Position numbers and translations under genes: made by a program. A stretch of DNA of 64,000 bases, from assembly GCA_946494335.1 (NCBI GenBank), contig CAMMBV010000003.1, positions 1 through 64,000 of the forward strand, written 5' to 3'. Position 1 is the first letter of the stretch; the number at the start of each line of letters is the position of its first letter. This document shows, piece after piece, positions 43,065 to 55,095 of this stretch. The notes under the pieces are model-generated. The model had not been told where the DNA came from and ran no database searches. It saw only the letters and a program-made list of their open reading frames with translations. This stretch comes from an uncultured Ruminococcus sp. Its GTDB lineage: Bacteria > Bacillota > Clostridia > Lachnospirales > Lachnospiraceae.

Positions 43065-43658
43065 CACCGCATTTTTTTCGATGCGGGAAACGTAAGAGCG
43101 GCTGATGCCCAGGCGTTTCGCGATGACTTTCTGTGTATACTCCTGTTCACCTGACAGGCCGTAGCGCAGCTTCAGCACCAGACGTTCCTGATTTGTCAGC
43201 ACAGAATTCATTAACGTGTAGAGGCGGCTGATATCTTCTTTCAGGGCGCAGGCATCGGCTGCGTCCGGTCCGCTGCTTTCAATGACGTCCAGAAGGTGAA
43301 TTTCATTGCCTTCCTTATCCATTCCTATGGGTTCGTATAAAGAGACCTCTCTGGAGGTCTTTTTTTTGCCTCTGAGCATCATCAGAAGCTCATTTTCAAT
43401 ACAACGAGCTGCGTATGTAGCAAGCCGGTTTCCCTTCGTGCTGTCAAAGGTGGAAATGGCTTTGATCAGGCCAATCGTACCAATGGATATCATGTCATCA
43501 ATATCAGTTTCCGTACACTGGTATTTCTTGACGATATGTGCAACCAGCCGCAGGTTGCGTTCAATCAGGATGTTGCGGGCTTTTTCATCGCCCTGCTGGT
43601 ATTTCTGAAGATAGAGCTGTTCCTCCGTGGCGGTCAGTGGTTTTTGAAAGGTTTTCAA
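43002..43658 (-). CDS. sigK: RNA polymerase sporulation sigma factor SigK
   Basis: A 218-residue sigma-70 family factor of the late mother-cell SigK type. Region 2 shows NLRLVAHIVKKY, DMISIGTIGLIKAISTFD and LATYAARCIENELLMMLR; region 4 ends IAKRLGISRSYVSRIEK. It starts at the point equivalent to mature Bacillus SigK, so the membrane-anchoring pro-sequence is absent, as also known in some clostridia. The gene is uninterrupted, without a skin-type element. The start is TTG 43658 with a GAGGTG ribosome binding site. The last 21 codons overlap the convergent trhP gene. Confidence 0.88.
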   Translation of the reverse strand: MKTFQKPLTATEEQLYLQKYQQGDEKARNILIERNLRLVAHIVKKYQCTETDIDDMISIGTIGLIKAISTFDSTKGNRLATYAARCIENELLMMLRGKKKTSREVSLYEPIGMDKEGNEIHLLDVIESSGPDAADACALKEDISRLYTLMNSVLTNQERLVLKLRYGLSGEQEYTQKVIAKRLGISRSYVSRIEKNAVLKLRRSFLAPQNIKTLRKNS

Positions 43659-43785
43659 AGTTCACCTCGAAGGGGGATTTATTTTATTCTATGTCAGCTT
43701 TTTGGTTTCTGTGCTTTTCCAGCTGGACGGCAGGGAAAGAACTGATAAAATATTGCGTTTGCGTATGGTATTTTCCGGCGGATTA

Positions 43786-43794
43786 TGCTATAAT
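43786..43794 (+). promoter_or_regulatory. Extended -10 promoter of the comM/dprA/topA run
   Basis: TGC directly before a perfect TATAAT (43789-43794), with no good -35 at 17 bases. The start codon at 43881 is 86 bases downstream. The rest of the gap 43659-43880 shows nothing else. Confidence 0.5.
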
Positions 43795-43880
43795 TTACCC
43801 ATTCTATTTCTGGTGCGGTTCGCACAATTTTCCATTCAGATGTAAAAAACAAAATATGCAAAGCAGACAGGGAGGATATT

Positions 43881-45407
43881 ATGTTTGGCAGTGTATTATC
43901 TGCAGTCATTCTCGGCGTGGATGCACATAAAGTTATGGTAGAAGCGGATATCAGCAGCGGTCTGCCTGGCTTTTCCATTGTGGGATGTACCAGTGTTCAG
44001 GGAAAAGAGGTACAGGAGCGTGTCAGAACAGCTCTTCGCAGCGCCGGATATTTCCTGCCGCCCAAGAGGATTACCGTCAATCTGGCGCCGGCGGCGCTGA
44101 AAAAGACGGGAGCCGGTTTTGACCTGCCCGTTGCCGCTGCAGTGCTCTGTGCGGCGGGATACATTCCGCCCCAGGCCTTAAAGGACGTGCTGGTGCTGGG
44201 CGAACTGGGGCTGGACGGGAAGGTGCGCCGGGTATCCGGAGTGCTTCCGATACTGCTGCTGGCAAAGGAGATGAAATGCCGGGCGTGCATTGTTCCGGCC
44301 TGGAACCGGCAGGAGGGCGATTATACAAAGAATATGAAGGTGATCGGCATCGAAAATCTTTCACAGCTGATCGCCTTTTGCAAAGAGGGAAGGGTTCCTG
44401 AACAAAAAATTTATCATAAGGAGAAAGATGATAAAGAGGAGACGTTGGATTTTTCGGATATCAGGGGGCAGGCGCTGGCCAAAAGGGGAGCGCTGCTTTG
44501 CGCCGCCGGTTTTCATAACTTCCTGATGACGGGGCCTCCGGGCAGCGGCAAGACCATGGTGGCGAGGAGGATTCCAGGGATTCTTCCGGAAATGACGGAG
44601 GAGGAGAAGATGGAAGTGATAAAGATTCAAAGCATTGCAGGGATTCTGGGAGAAAGCGGCGCTTTTTCGGGAAAACGGCCCTTTCGGTCGCCTCATCATA
44701 CTCTTACGCTTCCGGCGCTTACCGGGGGCGGGAGGATTCCGCGGCCCGGCGAAGTAACGCTGGCCCACAGAGGCGTTTTATTTCTGGATGAGCTGGCGGA
44801 GATTCAAAGGACGGTACTGGAAGCGCTGCGGCAGCCGCTGGAGGAAAAAAGGATCGTCATATCCAGAATGTCCGGAGATTACTGTTTTCCGGCGGATTTT
44901 CTTTTTGTAGCCGCCATGAATTCCTGTCCCTGCGGGGGATATCCGGATATGAACAGATGCAGCTGCAGTCAGGCACAGATCGACCGGTATCGAAACAGAA
45001 TCAGCCAGCCTGTTCTGGAGCGGATCGATCTTTGCGCGGAGGTTTCCAGAGTTGAATGGGGCGAGCTGTATGAAAGAGACGACAGTCCAGGTGAATCCCG
45101 GAGAATGAAAGAACAGGTGGAATGTGCCCGCCGTATGCAGCGGAAGCGGTATGAGGGGAGTCTCATACAGTTTAATTCGCAGCTGACAGGAAAAGAAACG
45201 AAGAAATTTTGCCGGATGACTGACGGGGCGCAGAAACTGCTGGAGGATTCCTATCAACGGCTGAGACTCAGCGTCAGAGTATGTCACAGAATCGTTAAAG
45301 TGTCCAGGACCTGCGCCGATCTGGAAGGCAGCAGGCTCATAGAGGAAAAGCATCTGCGTGAGGCTCTGTTCTTCAGAGGGGTAGATCAGGGAGACTGGAA
45401 AGCGTAA
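43881..45407 (+). CDS. comM: YifB/ComM family Mg-chelatase-like AAA+ ATPase
   Basis: A 508-residue hexameric helicase-type ATPase; ComM drives branch migration during natural transformation in Gram-negatives. The N-terminal Lon-like fold domain has GLPGFSIVGCTSVQGKEVQE, then GPPGSGKTMVARRIPGILP (Walker A), LAHRGVLFLDELAEI (Walker B) and the MNSCPCGGY and CSCSQAQIDRY cysteines. The C-terminal Mg_chelatase_C part follows. It is 10 bases upstream of dprA, a recombination gene, so a shared DNA uptake or repair role is inferred. Confidence 0.92.
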   Translation: MFGSVLSAVILGVDAHKVMVEADISSGLPGFSIVGCTSVQGKEVQERVRTALRSAGYFLPPKRITVNLAPAALKKTGAGFDLPVAAAVLCAAGYIPPQALKDVLVLGELGLDGKVRRVSGVLPILLLAKEMKCRACIVPAWNRQEGDYTKNMKVIGIENLSQLIAFCKEGRVPEQKIYHKEKDDKEETLDFSDIRGQALAKRGALLCAAGFHNFLMTGPPGSGKTMVARRIPGILPEMTEEEKMEVIKIQSIAGILGESGAFSGKRPFRSPHHTLTLPALTGGGRIPRPGEVTLAHRGVLFLDELAEIQRTVLEALRQPLEEKRIVISRMSGDYCFPADFLFVAAMNSCPCGGYPDMNRCSCSQAQIDRYRNRISQPVLERIDLCAEVSRVEWGELYERDDSPGESRRMKEQVECARRMQRKRYEGSLIQFNSQLTGKETKKFCRMTDGAQKLLEDSYQRLRLSVRVCHRIVKVSRTCADLEGSRLIEEKHLREALFFRGVDQGDWKA

Positions 45408-45417
45408 GGAGAGAAAA

Positions 45418-46272
45418 ATGGAGATAAGAAAAAATGATAAAAACTGGCCAAAACGGCTGAGGGATCAAAAGGGCATGCCGGATTTGCTGTATGTCAAAGG
45501 AGATCTTCCAAAGAAGGAGGAAAAAACTGCGGCGATAGTTGGGGCAAGGATGTGCAGTCAGTACGGGAGGCAGCAGGCCTGCCGGTATGCCAGAGCCCTG
45601 GCAGAGGCTGGAGTATCCATAATCAGCGGCATGGCAAGGGGTGTGGACAGCTGTGCCCACGGAGGAGCGCTGGAAGTCGGCGGGAGAACCTATGCCGTAC
45701 TGGGATGCGGGCTGGATATCTGCTATCCTGCAGGAAACCGAAATCTCTATGAGCGGATACCGGAAAGGGGCGGGCTGATTTCCGAATTTCCCATGGGGAC
45801 AAAACCGCTGGGCAGGCATTTTCCCATGCGTAACCGGATCATAAGCGCACTGTCCGATATTGTACTGGTTGTGGAGGCAAAAGAAAAGAGCGGTTCGCTG
45901 ATCACGGCTGATTTCGCCCTGGAACAGGGGAAGGATGTTTATGCACTGCCCGGCCGCGTGACAGATGCGCTGAGCGCAGGCTGCAACAGACTGATCGCTC
46001 AGGGAGCGGGTCTGGCTTTAAGTCCCGAAATGCTGCTGGAGGCTTTGGGAATCACGGAAAAAAATAGAAAAAGTTCGGGGAAAAATACAAAGATGGGACT
46101 TGCAACAGATAATGATTTGGTGTATAGTTGTGTAGATTTGCAACCGAAAGAATTGAATCGGATTCTGGAAGAATCTCCCCTGACAGCAGAGCAGACCATG
46201 GAAATCCTGCTGAAGTTGCAGATGGAGGGGAAGATTCTGGAGGTATTCCGAAATTGTTACGTGAAAGTATAA
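45418..46272 (+). CDS. dprA: DNA-processing protein DprA
   Basis: A 284-residue protein that loads RecA on incoming single-stranded DNA in transformation. It has the Rossmann-like core with AIVGARMCSQYG, IISGMARGVDSCAH, LGCGLDICYPAGNR, and FPMRNRIISALSDIVLVVEA with SGSLITADFALEQGKDVYALPG. The C-terminal winged helix (LNRILEESPLTAEQTMEILL) is present; the N-terminal SAM-like domain is reduced. Comparable genes occur in non-transformable species. AAGGAG ribosome binding site; topA follows after 20 bases. Confidence 0.94.
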   Translation: MEIRKNDKNWPKRLRDQKGMPDLLYVKGDLPKKEEKTAAIVGARMCSQYGRQQACRYARALAEAGVSIISGMARGVDSCAHGGALEVGGRTYAVLGCGLDICYPAGNRNLYERIPERGGLISEFPMGTKPLGRHFPMRNRIISALSDIVLVVEAKEKSGSLITADFALEQGKDVYALPGRVTDALSAGCNRLIAQGAGLALSPEMLLEALGITEKNRKSSGKNTKMGLATDNDLVYSCVDLQPKELNRILEESPLTAEQTMEILLKLQMEGKILEVFRNCYVKV

Positions 46273-46292
46273 GTAAGTGGTAGGAGGCTGTT

Positions 46293-48359
46293 GTGGCTAA
46301 GTATCTTGTGATAGTAGAATCACCTGCAAAAGTAAAAACTGTAAAAAAATTTCTTGGTTCCAATTATGAGGTGGCCGCATCCAACGGTCATGTGCGGGAT
46401 ATGCCAAAAAGCCAGCTGGGCATCGACACGGAGCATGATTTTGAACCAAAATATATCACAATCCGGGGAAAAGGGGAGCTTCTCGCCGGTCTTAGAAAAG
46501 CAGCAAAAAAGGCGGATAAGGTATATCTGGCAACCGACCCGGACCGGGAAGGTGAGGCTATTTCCTGGCATCTGTCCAAGGCGCTGAATCTGGAAGACAA
46601 AAAGATGCGCAGGATTACCTTTAATGAAATAACAAAATCAGCGGTGAAAGAATCTTTAAAGCATGCCAGGGAAATTGACATGAATCTGGTGGATGCGCAG
46701 CAGGCCCGGCGTGTGCTGGACCGTCTGGTGGGTTATCTGATCAGCCCCCTTTTATGGGCAAAAATTAAAAGAGGCTTAAGCGCCGGCCGGGTTCAGTCAG
46801 TGGCGCTGCGTATTATCGGAGACCGGGAGGAGGAGATCAACGCTTTTATTCCCGAGGAGTACTGGAGCCTGGAGGCGGATTTTTTTGTGGATGGATCGAA
46901 AAAGCCGCTGCGGGCAAAGTTTTATGGAAAAGAAAAAGAAAAAATTGCCATACATTCTGCCGGTGAGCTGGAACAGATAAAAAAGGAGCTGGAACAGGCA
47001 GAGTATCGAGTGGCAGATATCAAGAGAGGGGAGCGCGTCAAAAAGGCTCCGCTCCCCTTTACAACCAGTACTTTGCAGCAGGAAGCTGCCAAAACGCTGA
47101 ATTTTTCCACGCAGAAGACCATGCGGCTGGCCCAGCAGCTCTATGAAGGAATCGATATTAAAGGAAACGGAACGGTGGGTGTGATCACATATCTGCGTAC
47201 GGACTCCACCAGAGTTTCTCAGGAGGCGGAAGATCTGGCTGCCTTTTATATCGCCGATCAGTACGGCAAAGAGTATACTGCGCCTGGAAGACAGGAGATT
47301 AAAAAGGGAAAAAGTAATGTGCAGGATGCTCACGAAGCTATCAGACCCACCGATATTACCCGGCTGCCGGCCCTGATCAAGGAATCACTTACCAGAGATC
47401 AGTTCCGCCTCTATCAGCTTATCTGGAAGCGGTTCGTGGCCAGTCAGATGGCGCCGGCTGTGTATGAAACGGTTTCCGTGAAAATAACGGGAGGACCGTA
47501 CCTCTTTACGGTATCTGCCTCCAGAGTAAAATTTGACGGCTTTATGTCCGTGTACGTACAGCCGGATGAAGAAAAGGAGGAAAATAATTCGCTTGTGCGC
47601 GGTATCAGTATGGATTCTGCCCTTGCTTTTGCCGGATTTGACGGACAGCAGCATTTTACCCAGCCTCCCGCTCATTATACAGAGGCGTCTTTAGTAAAAG
47701 TGATGGAGGAGCTGGGAATCGGACGTCCCAGTACCTATGCGCCTACCATCACCACATTGTTGGCGCGCCGGTATGTGGCCAAAGAAAATAAAAATCTTTA
47801 TATTACAGAACTGGGTGAAGTGGTTAATAATATGATGAAGGAAGCGTTCCCCAGCATTGTGGATGTGAACTTTACGGCCAATATGGAAACCCTGCTGGAC
47901 AGCGTGGAAGACGGCAGCGTAAAATGGAAAACTGTGGTGCGCAATTTCTATCCGGATCTTGACGAAGCGGTAAAGGAAGCACAGGAAAAGCTTCCTGAAT
48001 ACAAAATCCAGGATGAGGTGACGGATGTAATCTGCGAGGAGTGCGGCAGAAATATGGTAATCAAATACGGTCCTCACGGGAGATTCCTGGCATGTCCGGG
48101 ATTTCCGGAATGCAGAAATACGAAGCCTTATCTGGAAAAAATCGGTGTCAAATGTCCGGTTTGCGGCAAAGAAGTGGTGCTGCGGAAAACGAAAAAGGGA
48201 AGAAAGTATTACGGATGTGAAGACAATCCGGACTGCGAATTTATGTCCTGGCAGAAGCCCAGCGCAAAGCCATGCCCCCAGTGCGGCGGTTATATGGTGG
48301 AAAAAGGCAGTAAACTGGTCTGCCATGACAAACAGTGCGGTTATGTAGAAAAAATATAA
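46293..48359 (+). CDS. topA: DNA topoisomerase I
   Basis: A 688-residue type IA topoisomerase that relaxes negative supercoils. The Toprim domain starts KYLVIVESPAKVKTVKKFLG and includes LATDPDREGEAISWHL. The catalytic Tyr300 is in GVITYLRTDSTRVS. IGRPSTYAPTITTL lies in the C-terminal half of the core. Three C-terminal zinc motifs follow (CEECGRNMV, CPVCGKEVV, CPQCGGYMV). Start GTG 46293 follows TAGGAGG at 46281-46287. A terminator lies 21 bases after the stop. Confidence 0.96.
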   Translation: MAKYLVIVESPAKVKTVKKFLGSNYEVAASNGHVRDMPKSQLGIDTEHDFEPKYITIRGKGELLAGLRKAAKKADKVYLATDPDREGEAISWHLSKALNLEDKKMRRITFNEITKSAVKESLKHAREIDMNLVDAQQARRVLDRLVGYLISPLLWAKIKRGLSAGRVQSVALRIIGDREEEINAFIPEEYWSLEADFFVDGSKKPLRAKFYGKEKEKIAIHSAGELEQIKKELEQAEYRVADIKRGERVKKAPLPFTTSTLQQEAAKTLNFSTQKTMRLAQQLYEGIDIKGNGTVGVITYLRTDSTRVSQEAEDLAAFYIADQYGKEYTAPGRQEIKKGKSNVQDAHEAIRPTDITRLPALIKESLTRDQFRLYQLIWKRFVASQMAPAVYETVSVKITGGPYLFTVSASRVKFDGFMSVYVQPDEEKEENNSLVRGISMDSALAFAGFDGQQHFTQPPAHYTEASLVKVMEELGIGRPSTYAPTITTLLARRYVAKENKNLYITELGEVVNNMMKEAFPSIVDVNFTANMETLLDSVEDGSVKWKTVVRNFYPDLDEAVKEAQEKLPEYKIQDEVTDVICEECGRNMVIKYGPHGRFLACPGFPECRNTKPYLEKIGVKCPVCGKEVVLRKTKKGRKYYGCEDNPDCEFMSWQKPSAKPCPQCGGYMVEKGSKLVCHDKQCGYVEKI

Positions 48360-48380
48360 ATACTTGAAAATGTTTAAGAA

Positions 48381-48415
48381 AAGCCATTTACTGACAGGTG
48401 CGGTAAATGGCTTTT
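48381..48415 (+). terminator. Terminator of topA
   Basis: AAGCCATTTAC (48381-48391) pairs with GTAAATGGCTT (48403-48413), followed by a short T run. The eleven-pair stem is perfect. Confidence 0.85.
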
Positions 48416-48553
48416 CAGCATCATGAGCAAGAAAATTCAATTGTCAGAAATCATTAAAAAAACAGAAAATATATATGAAATATTGTTGATTTTGATTATG
48501 ATGTATGATAAAGTAAAGTTACGATAGGATGCATATGCAGGAAAGGAGCAAAA

Positions 48554-49357
48554 ATGAGTGTACAATTATTAGATAAGACACGAAAAATTAACAAGCTTCT
48601 GCACAATAATAATTCCACCAAAGTCGTATTCAATGATATCTGCAAGGTGATGATGGAGACGCTGGATTCCAATATTCTGGTGATCAGCCGGAAGGGAAAG
48701 GTTCTGGGTGTCAGCCTTTGTCCGGGAGTGGAAGAAATCACAGAATTGATCGATGACAGCGTGGGCGGATATGTGGATGCTCTTTTAAACGACCGCTTTT
48801 TAAGCGTGCTTTCCACCAAGGAGAACGTAAATCTGGAGACACTGGGATTTGAAGGGGAACATATCAAGCAGTATCAGGCGATCATCACTCCGATTGATAT
48901 TGCAGGCGAACGGCTGGGAACCGTATTTATGTACAGGAGCAACGCGCCCTATGATATCGAGGATATTATTGTGAGTGAGTACGGGACCACCGTTGTGGGA
49001 CTTGAGATGATGCGTTCCGTCAATGAAGAAAACGCAGAGGAAGCCCGGAAGATACAGGTAGTAAAATCCGCCTTCAATACACTTTCCTTCTCGGAGATGG
49101 AAGCTATCATCCATATTTTTGAAGAGCTGGATGGAGACGAGGGAATTCTGGTGGCCAGCAAAATCGCGGATCGGGTCGGTATAACCCGTTCTGTTATTGT
49201 GAATGCACTGCGCAAGTTTGAAAGCGCGGGCGTCATAGAATCCCGTTCCAGCGGCATGAAAGGAACGTATATTAAAGTGCTCAATGATGTGATCTTTGAT
49301 GAGCTGGAAGAACTGAAGGCAAACAAGAACGGAAAGGCAGGGGAGAAATCCCTGTAA
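48554..49357 (+). CDS. codY: GTP-sensing global transcriptional repressor CodY
   Basis: A 267-residue regulator that senses branched-chain amino acids and GTP and represses nutrient-scavenging genes. The N-terminal GAF domain starts LLDKTRKINKLLH. The C-terminal winged helix contains ASKIADRVGITRSVIVNALR and SRSSGMKGTYIKVLND, nearly the family consensus. It stands alone between terminators. A promoter was not clearly placed; a TATGAT at 48504-48509 is the best -10. Whether azlCD or metA are its targets cannot be decided. Confidence 0.96.
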   Translation: MSVQLLDKTRKINKLLHNNNSTKVVFNDICKVMMETLDSNILVISRKGKVLGVSLCPGVEEITELIDDSVGGYVDALLNDRFLSVLSTKENVNLETLGFEGEHIKQYQAIITPIDIAGERLGTVFMYRSNAPYDIEDIIVSEYGTTVVGLEMMRSVNEENAEEARKIQVVKSAFNTLSFSEMEAIIHIFEELDGDEGILVASKIADRVGITRSVIVNALRKFESAGVIESRSSGMKGTYIKVLNDVIFDELEELKANKNGKAGEKSL

Positions 49358-49378
49358 ACTCTTATGAAAAACCGGGAG

Positions 49379-49422
49379 AATACCGCTTTTATGATACAGG
49401 TTCATAAAGCGGTATTTTTTTT
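49379..49422 (+). terminator. Terminator of codY
   Basis: AATACCGCTTTTATGA (49379-49394) pairs with TCATAAAGCGGTATT (49402-49416) with one bulged T, followed by a run of Ts to 49422. Confidence 0.92.
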
Positions 49423-49512
49423 AGAAAAACAAAAAGATGAGAAAACAAGAGATAATGAAAGGATGAATGAGAAAAGATCAATAAAATATAAAATATAGGT
49501 CAAAAATCAAAG

Positions 49513-49541
49513 TTGCTAATTTTCAGCGTGTTCACTAATAT
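49513..49541 (+). promoter_or_regulatory. Probable promoter of groES-groEL
   Basis: TTGCTA (49513-49518), a 17-base spacer and TAATAT (49536-49541). Each box matches only four of six bases; the position 13 bases before CIRCE is right. Confidence 0.45.
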
Positions 49542-49553
49542 ATGATTTATCGA

Positions 49554-49580
49554 GTAGCACTCGAATCGAGTGAGTGCTAA
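49554..49580. promoter_or_regulatory. CIRCE operator of groES-groEL
   Basis: GTAGCACTC, nine bases, GAGTGCTAA: one mismatch to the consensus, in the first base. It is the second HrcA target in this window. Confidence 0.95.
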
Positions 49581-49614
49581 TAAAGATGGAAAGTTATTAA
49601 AGGAGGCAAATAGA

Positions 49615-49887
49615 ATGAAATTAGTACCGTTAGGAGACAGAGTTGTATTAAAACAGTTAGTTGCAGAAGAGACAACAAAATCAGGAATCGTTCTGCCGGG
49701 CCAGGCTCAGGAGAAGCCGCAGATGGCAAAGGTAATCGCTGTGGGACCGGGTACTGATGATGTGAAGATGGAACTGTCAGAAGGCGACCAGGTTGTATTT
49801 TCCAAATATGCCGGAACAGAAGTAAAAATCGACGGCGAAGAGCTGATCATTATCAAACAGCAGGATGTTTTAGCAGTAGTGAAATAA
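49615..49887 (+). CDS. groES: Co-chaperonin GroES
   Basis: A 90-residue lid of the GroEL folding chamber. It has KLVPLGDRVVLKQL, the mobile loop ETTKSGIVLPGQAQEKPQ, VIAVGPG and FSKYAGTEVKIDGEELIII. ATG 49615 after AGGAGG is the correct start; the frame is open upstream through the CIRCE element but has no ribosome binding site there. groEL follows after 25 bases. Confidence 0.98.
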   Translation: MKLVPLGDRVVLKQLVAEETTKSGIVLPGQAQEKPQMAKVIAVGPGTDDVKMELSEGDQVVFSKYAGTEVKIDGEELIIIKQQDVLAVVK

Positions 49888-49894
49888 ACAATAA

Positions 49895-51532
<1,638 letters not shown>

Positions 51533-51550
51533 TCATTCCTGAAGCCGTAA

Positions 51551-53176
<1,626 letters not shown>

Positions 53177-53211
53177 GAAACAAGGCGGGCCGGCGCCCGC
53201 GGTGACAAAAT

Positions 53212-53940
53212 ATGAGCACAAGAGGCAGGCGTTATTCCCAAAGAGGAAGAAGAAAAAGCAGACAACAGAGAATAAAGGAAAGAAACAGAGCGATTTTGCT
53301 GCTGGTTTTGGCTGGAATTGCAGTCATCGTGCTGGTGATTGCGGGGTACCGTCTGTTGTTTGCCCCTTTCCGGGAAGAGGAGAAAAGTCAAGAGGCCGCC
53401 CGGACCTTTGAGGAGGACTGGGAGGGAGCGCCGCCGCTGGATGTACAGCTTCTGACGGTCAATGAATATTCCAGACCGGGTACTCCGCTGGAAAAAATTA
53501 ACGGCATTGTCATCCACTATACGGCCAACCCCGGCAGTTCCGCCCAGGCAAACCGGAATTATTTTGAAGGGCTGAAGGACGAGCATACCACAAAGGCCAG
53601 CAGCCATTTTGTTATTGGACTGGAGGGTGAGATTGTTCAGTGCATTCCCAGCTCTGAGATTTCCTATGCATCCAATGACAGAAACAATGACACGCTGTCC
53701 ATTGAGTGCTGCCATCCGGATGAGTCCGGGAAATTTACTGATGCGACGTATCAGTCGCTGGTGGACCTGACTGCCTGGCTGTGTCAGCGATTTGAGGTGC
53801 CGACGGAGAATATTATCCGGCATTATGATGTGACCGGCAAGGAATGTCCCAAGTATTTTGTGGATCACGAGGATGCGTGGCGGCAGTTCCGGGAGGAAGT
53901 GAGCGAGGCTGTCAGCGCCGGGAAAGAGGGGGAAAAGTGA
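53212..53940 (+). CDS. Membrane-anchored N-acetylmuramoyl-L-alanine amidase
   Basis: A 242-residue cell-wall hydrolase. It has a very basic cytoplasmic N terminus, one membrane anchor (about residues 28-48), a short linker and an amidase_2 domain. Zinc ligands are probably the His of GIVIHYTANP, the His of IRHYDVTGKECPKYF and the nearby Cys. SHFVIGLEGEIVQCIP is also family-typical. It should cut the amide between muramic acid and the peptide stem outside the membrane. It has a weak ribosome binding site (GGTGA), and the yjbQ-like start overlaps its stop. Confidence 0.88.
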   Translation: MSTRGRRYSQRGRRKSRQQRIKERNRAILLLVLAGIAVIVLVIAGYRLLFAPFREEEKSQEAARTFEEDWEGAPPLDVQLLTVNEYSRPGTPLEKINGIVIHYTANPGSSAQANRNYFEGLKDEHTTKASSHFVIGLEGEIVQCIPSSEISYASNDRNNDTLSIECCHPDESGKFTDATYQSLVDLTAWLCQRFEVPTENIIRHYDVTGKECPKYFVDHEDAWRQFREEVSEAVSAGKEGEK

Positions 53941-54341
53941 ATCTGTTTAAGCATGAGATCAATGTGGCTTCGCCTCAGACTATGGTGAAGATCACGGGAT
54001 ATGTAAAGGAAGATCTGAAGAAAAGTAAAATTAAGTCCGGGATCGCAGTGGTATTCTGCCCTCATACGACGGCTGGGATTACCATTAACGAAAATGCGGA
54101 TCCGGATGTGCAAAGAGATCTGATATATGGCTATGAAAAAGTATTTCCCACAAACGATGGAAATTACCGCCATTTTGAGGGGAACAGCCATGCTCACATG
54201 AAATCATCGGCCATGGGAGCATCGGCGGTGATCATAGTGGAGGATGGAAAGCTGATACTGGGAACGTGGCAGGATATCTATTTCTGCGAATATGACGGGC
54301 CCAGATACCGGAAATTTTTTGTAAAATTCATAGAAGGATAA
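53937..54341 (+). CDS. YjbQ/UPF0047 family protein
   Basis: A 134-residue protein of the YjbQ (UPF0047) family; members have shown weak thiamine phosphate synthase activity, but the true role is unsettled. Features are SGIAVVFCPHTTAGITINEN, DGNYRHFEGNSHAHMKSSAM with the likely metal-binding histidines, and LGTWQDIYFCEYDGPR. GTG 53937 overlaps the previous stop (GTGA) and follows GAGGGGG, so an upstream in-frame ATG inside the amidase gene is rejected. Confidence 0.87.
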   Translation: MNLFKHEINVASPQTMVKITGYVKEDLKKSKIKSGIAVVFCPHTTAGITINENADPDVQRDLIYGYEKVFPTNDGNYRHFEGNSHAHMKSSAMGASAVIIVEDGKLILGTWQDIYFCEYDGPRYRKFFVKFIEG

Positions 54342-54366
54342 AAGACAGGGAAAGGGAGAAAAAAAG

Positions 54367-55080
54367 ATGCAGATGATTTCACTGGAAGAGACGTTGAAAC
54401 AAAATGCTTATCCGGGCAGAGGGATTGTAATCGGCCGTTCCAAAGACGGTTCTAAGGCGGTGACGGCTTATTTTATCATGGGAAGAAGCGCCAACAGCAG
54501 AAACAGAATTTTTGTGGAAGAGGGCGAAGGTCTTCGTACCCAGGCTTTTGATCCTTCCAAAGTAGAGGATCCCAGCCTTATTATCTATGCGCCGGTTCGT
54601 GTGCTGGAGGATAAGACCATCGTTACCAACGGAGATCAGACGGATACGATTTACGATGGAATGAAAGAGGGGCTGACTTTCGAACAGTCCTTAAGAAGCC
54701 GGGAATTTGAGCCGGATGCCCCCAACTATACACCGCGTATTTCCGGTGTGATGTACGTAAAAGACGGCGGTTATCACTATGAGATGTCTATTTTAAAGAG
54801 CAACAACGGAAGTCCCGAAAGCTGCAGCCGCTTTACCTTCTCTTATGAAAATCCCGCTGCAGGCGAAGGCCATTTTATTCACACCTATCAGTGCGATGGA
54901 AATCCGCTGCCCAGTTTTGAGGGAGAGCCCAAGCTGGTGGAAATTTCCGATGATATGGATGCTTTTACCGATATGCTCTGGAACAGCCTGAATGAGGACA
55001 ATAAGGTATCTCTTTTTGTGCGGTATATTGATATCGCCACAGGAACTGCAAGAACGAAAATTGTGAATAAAAATCAGTAA
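54367..55080 (+). CDS. purO: IMP cyclohydrolase, PurO type
   Basis: A 237-residue protein of the archaeal-type IMP cyclohydrolase family, which closes the ring of FAICAR to give IMP. It shows NAYPGRGIVIGRSKDG near the start, YFIMGRSANSRNRIF and NYTPRISGV, family hallmarks recalled from PurO. The gene for the preceding step follows after 15 bases, so the two proteins together replace bifunctional PurH. ATG 54367 is used; ATG 54373 is nearly as good. Confidence 0.85.
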   Translation: MQMISLEETLKQNAYPGRGIVIGRSKDGSKAVTAYFIMGRSANSRNRIFVEEGEGLRTQAFDPSKVEDPSLIIYAPVRVLEDKTIVTNGDQTDTIYDGMKEGLTFEQSLRSREFEPDAPNYTPRISGVMYVKDGGYHYEMSILKSNNGSPESCSRFTFSYENPAAGEGHFIHTYQCDGNPLPSFEGEPKLVEISDDMDAFTDMLWNSLNEDNKVSLFVRYIDIATGTARTKIVNKNQ

Positions 55081-55095
55081 GGAGGCATAAGATAA

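Noticed and set aside
49518-49532. CodY-box-like AATTTTCAG upstream of groES
   Set aside because: Only the left part matches the AATTTTCWGAAAATT consensus, with four mismatches in the rest.
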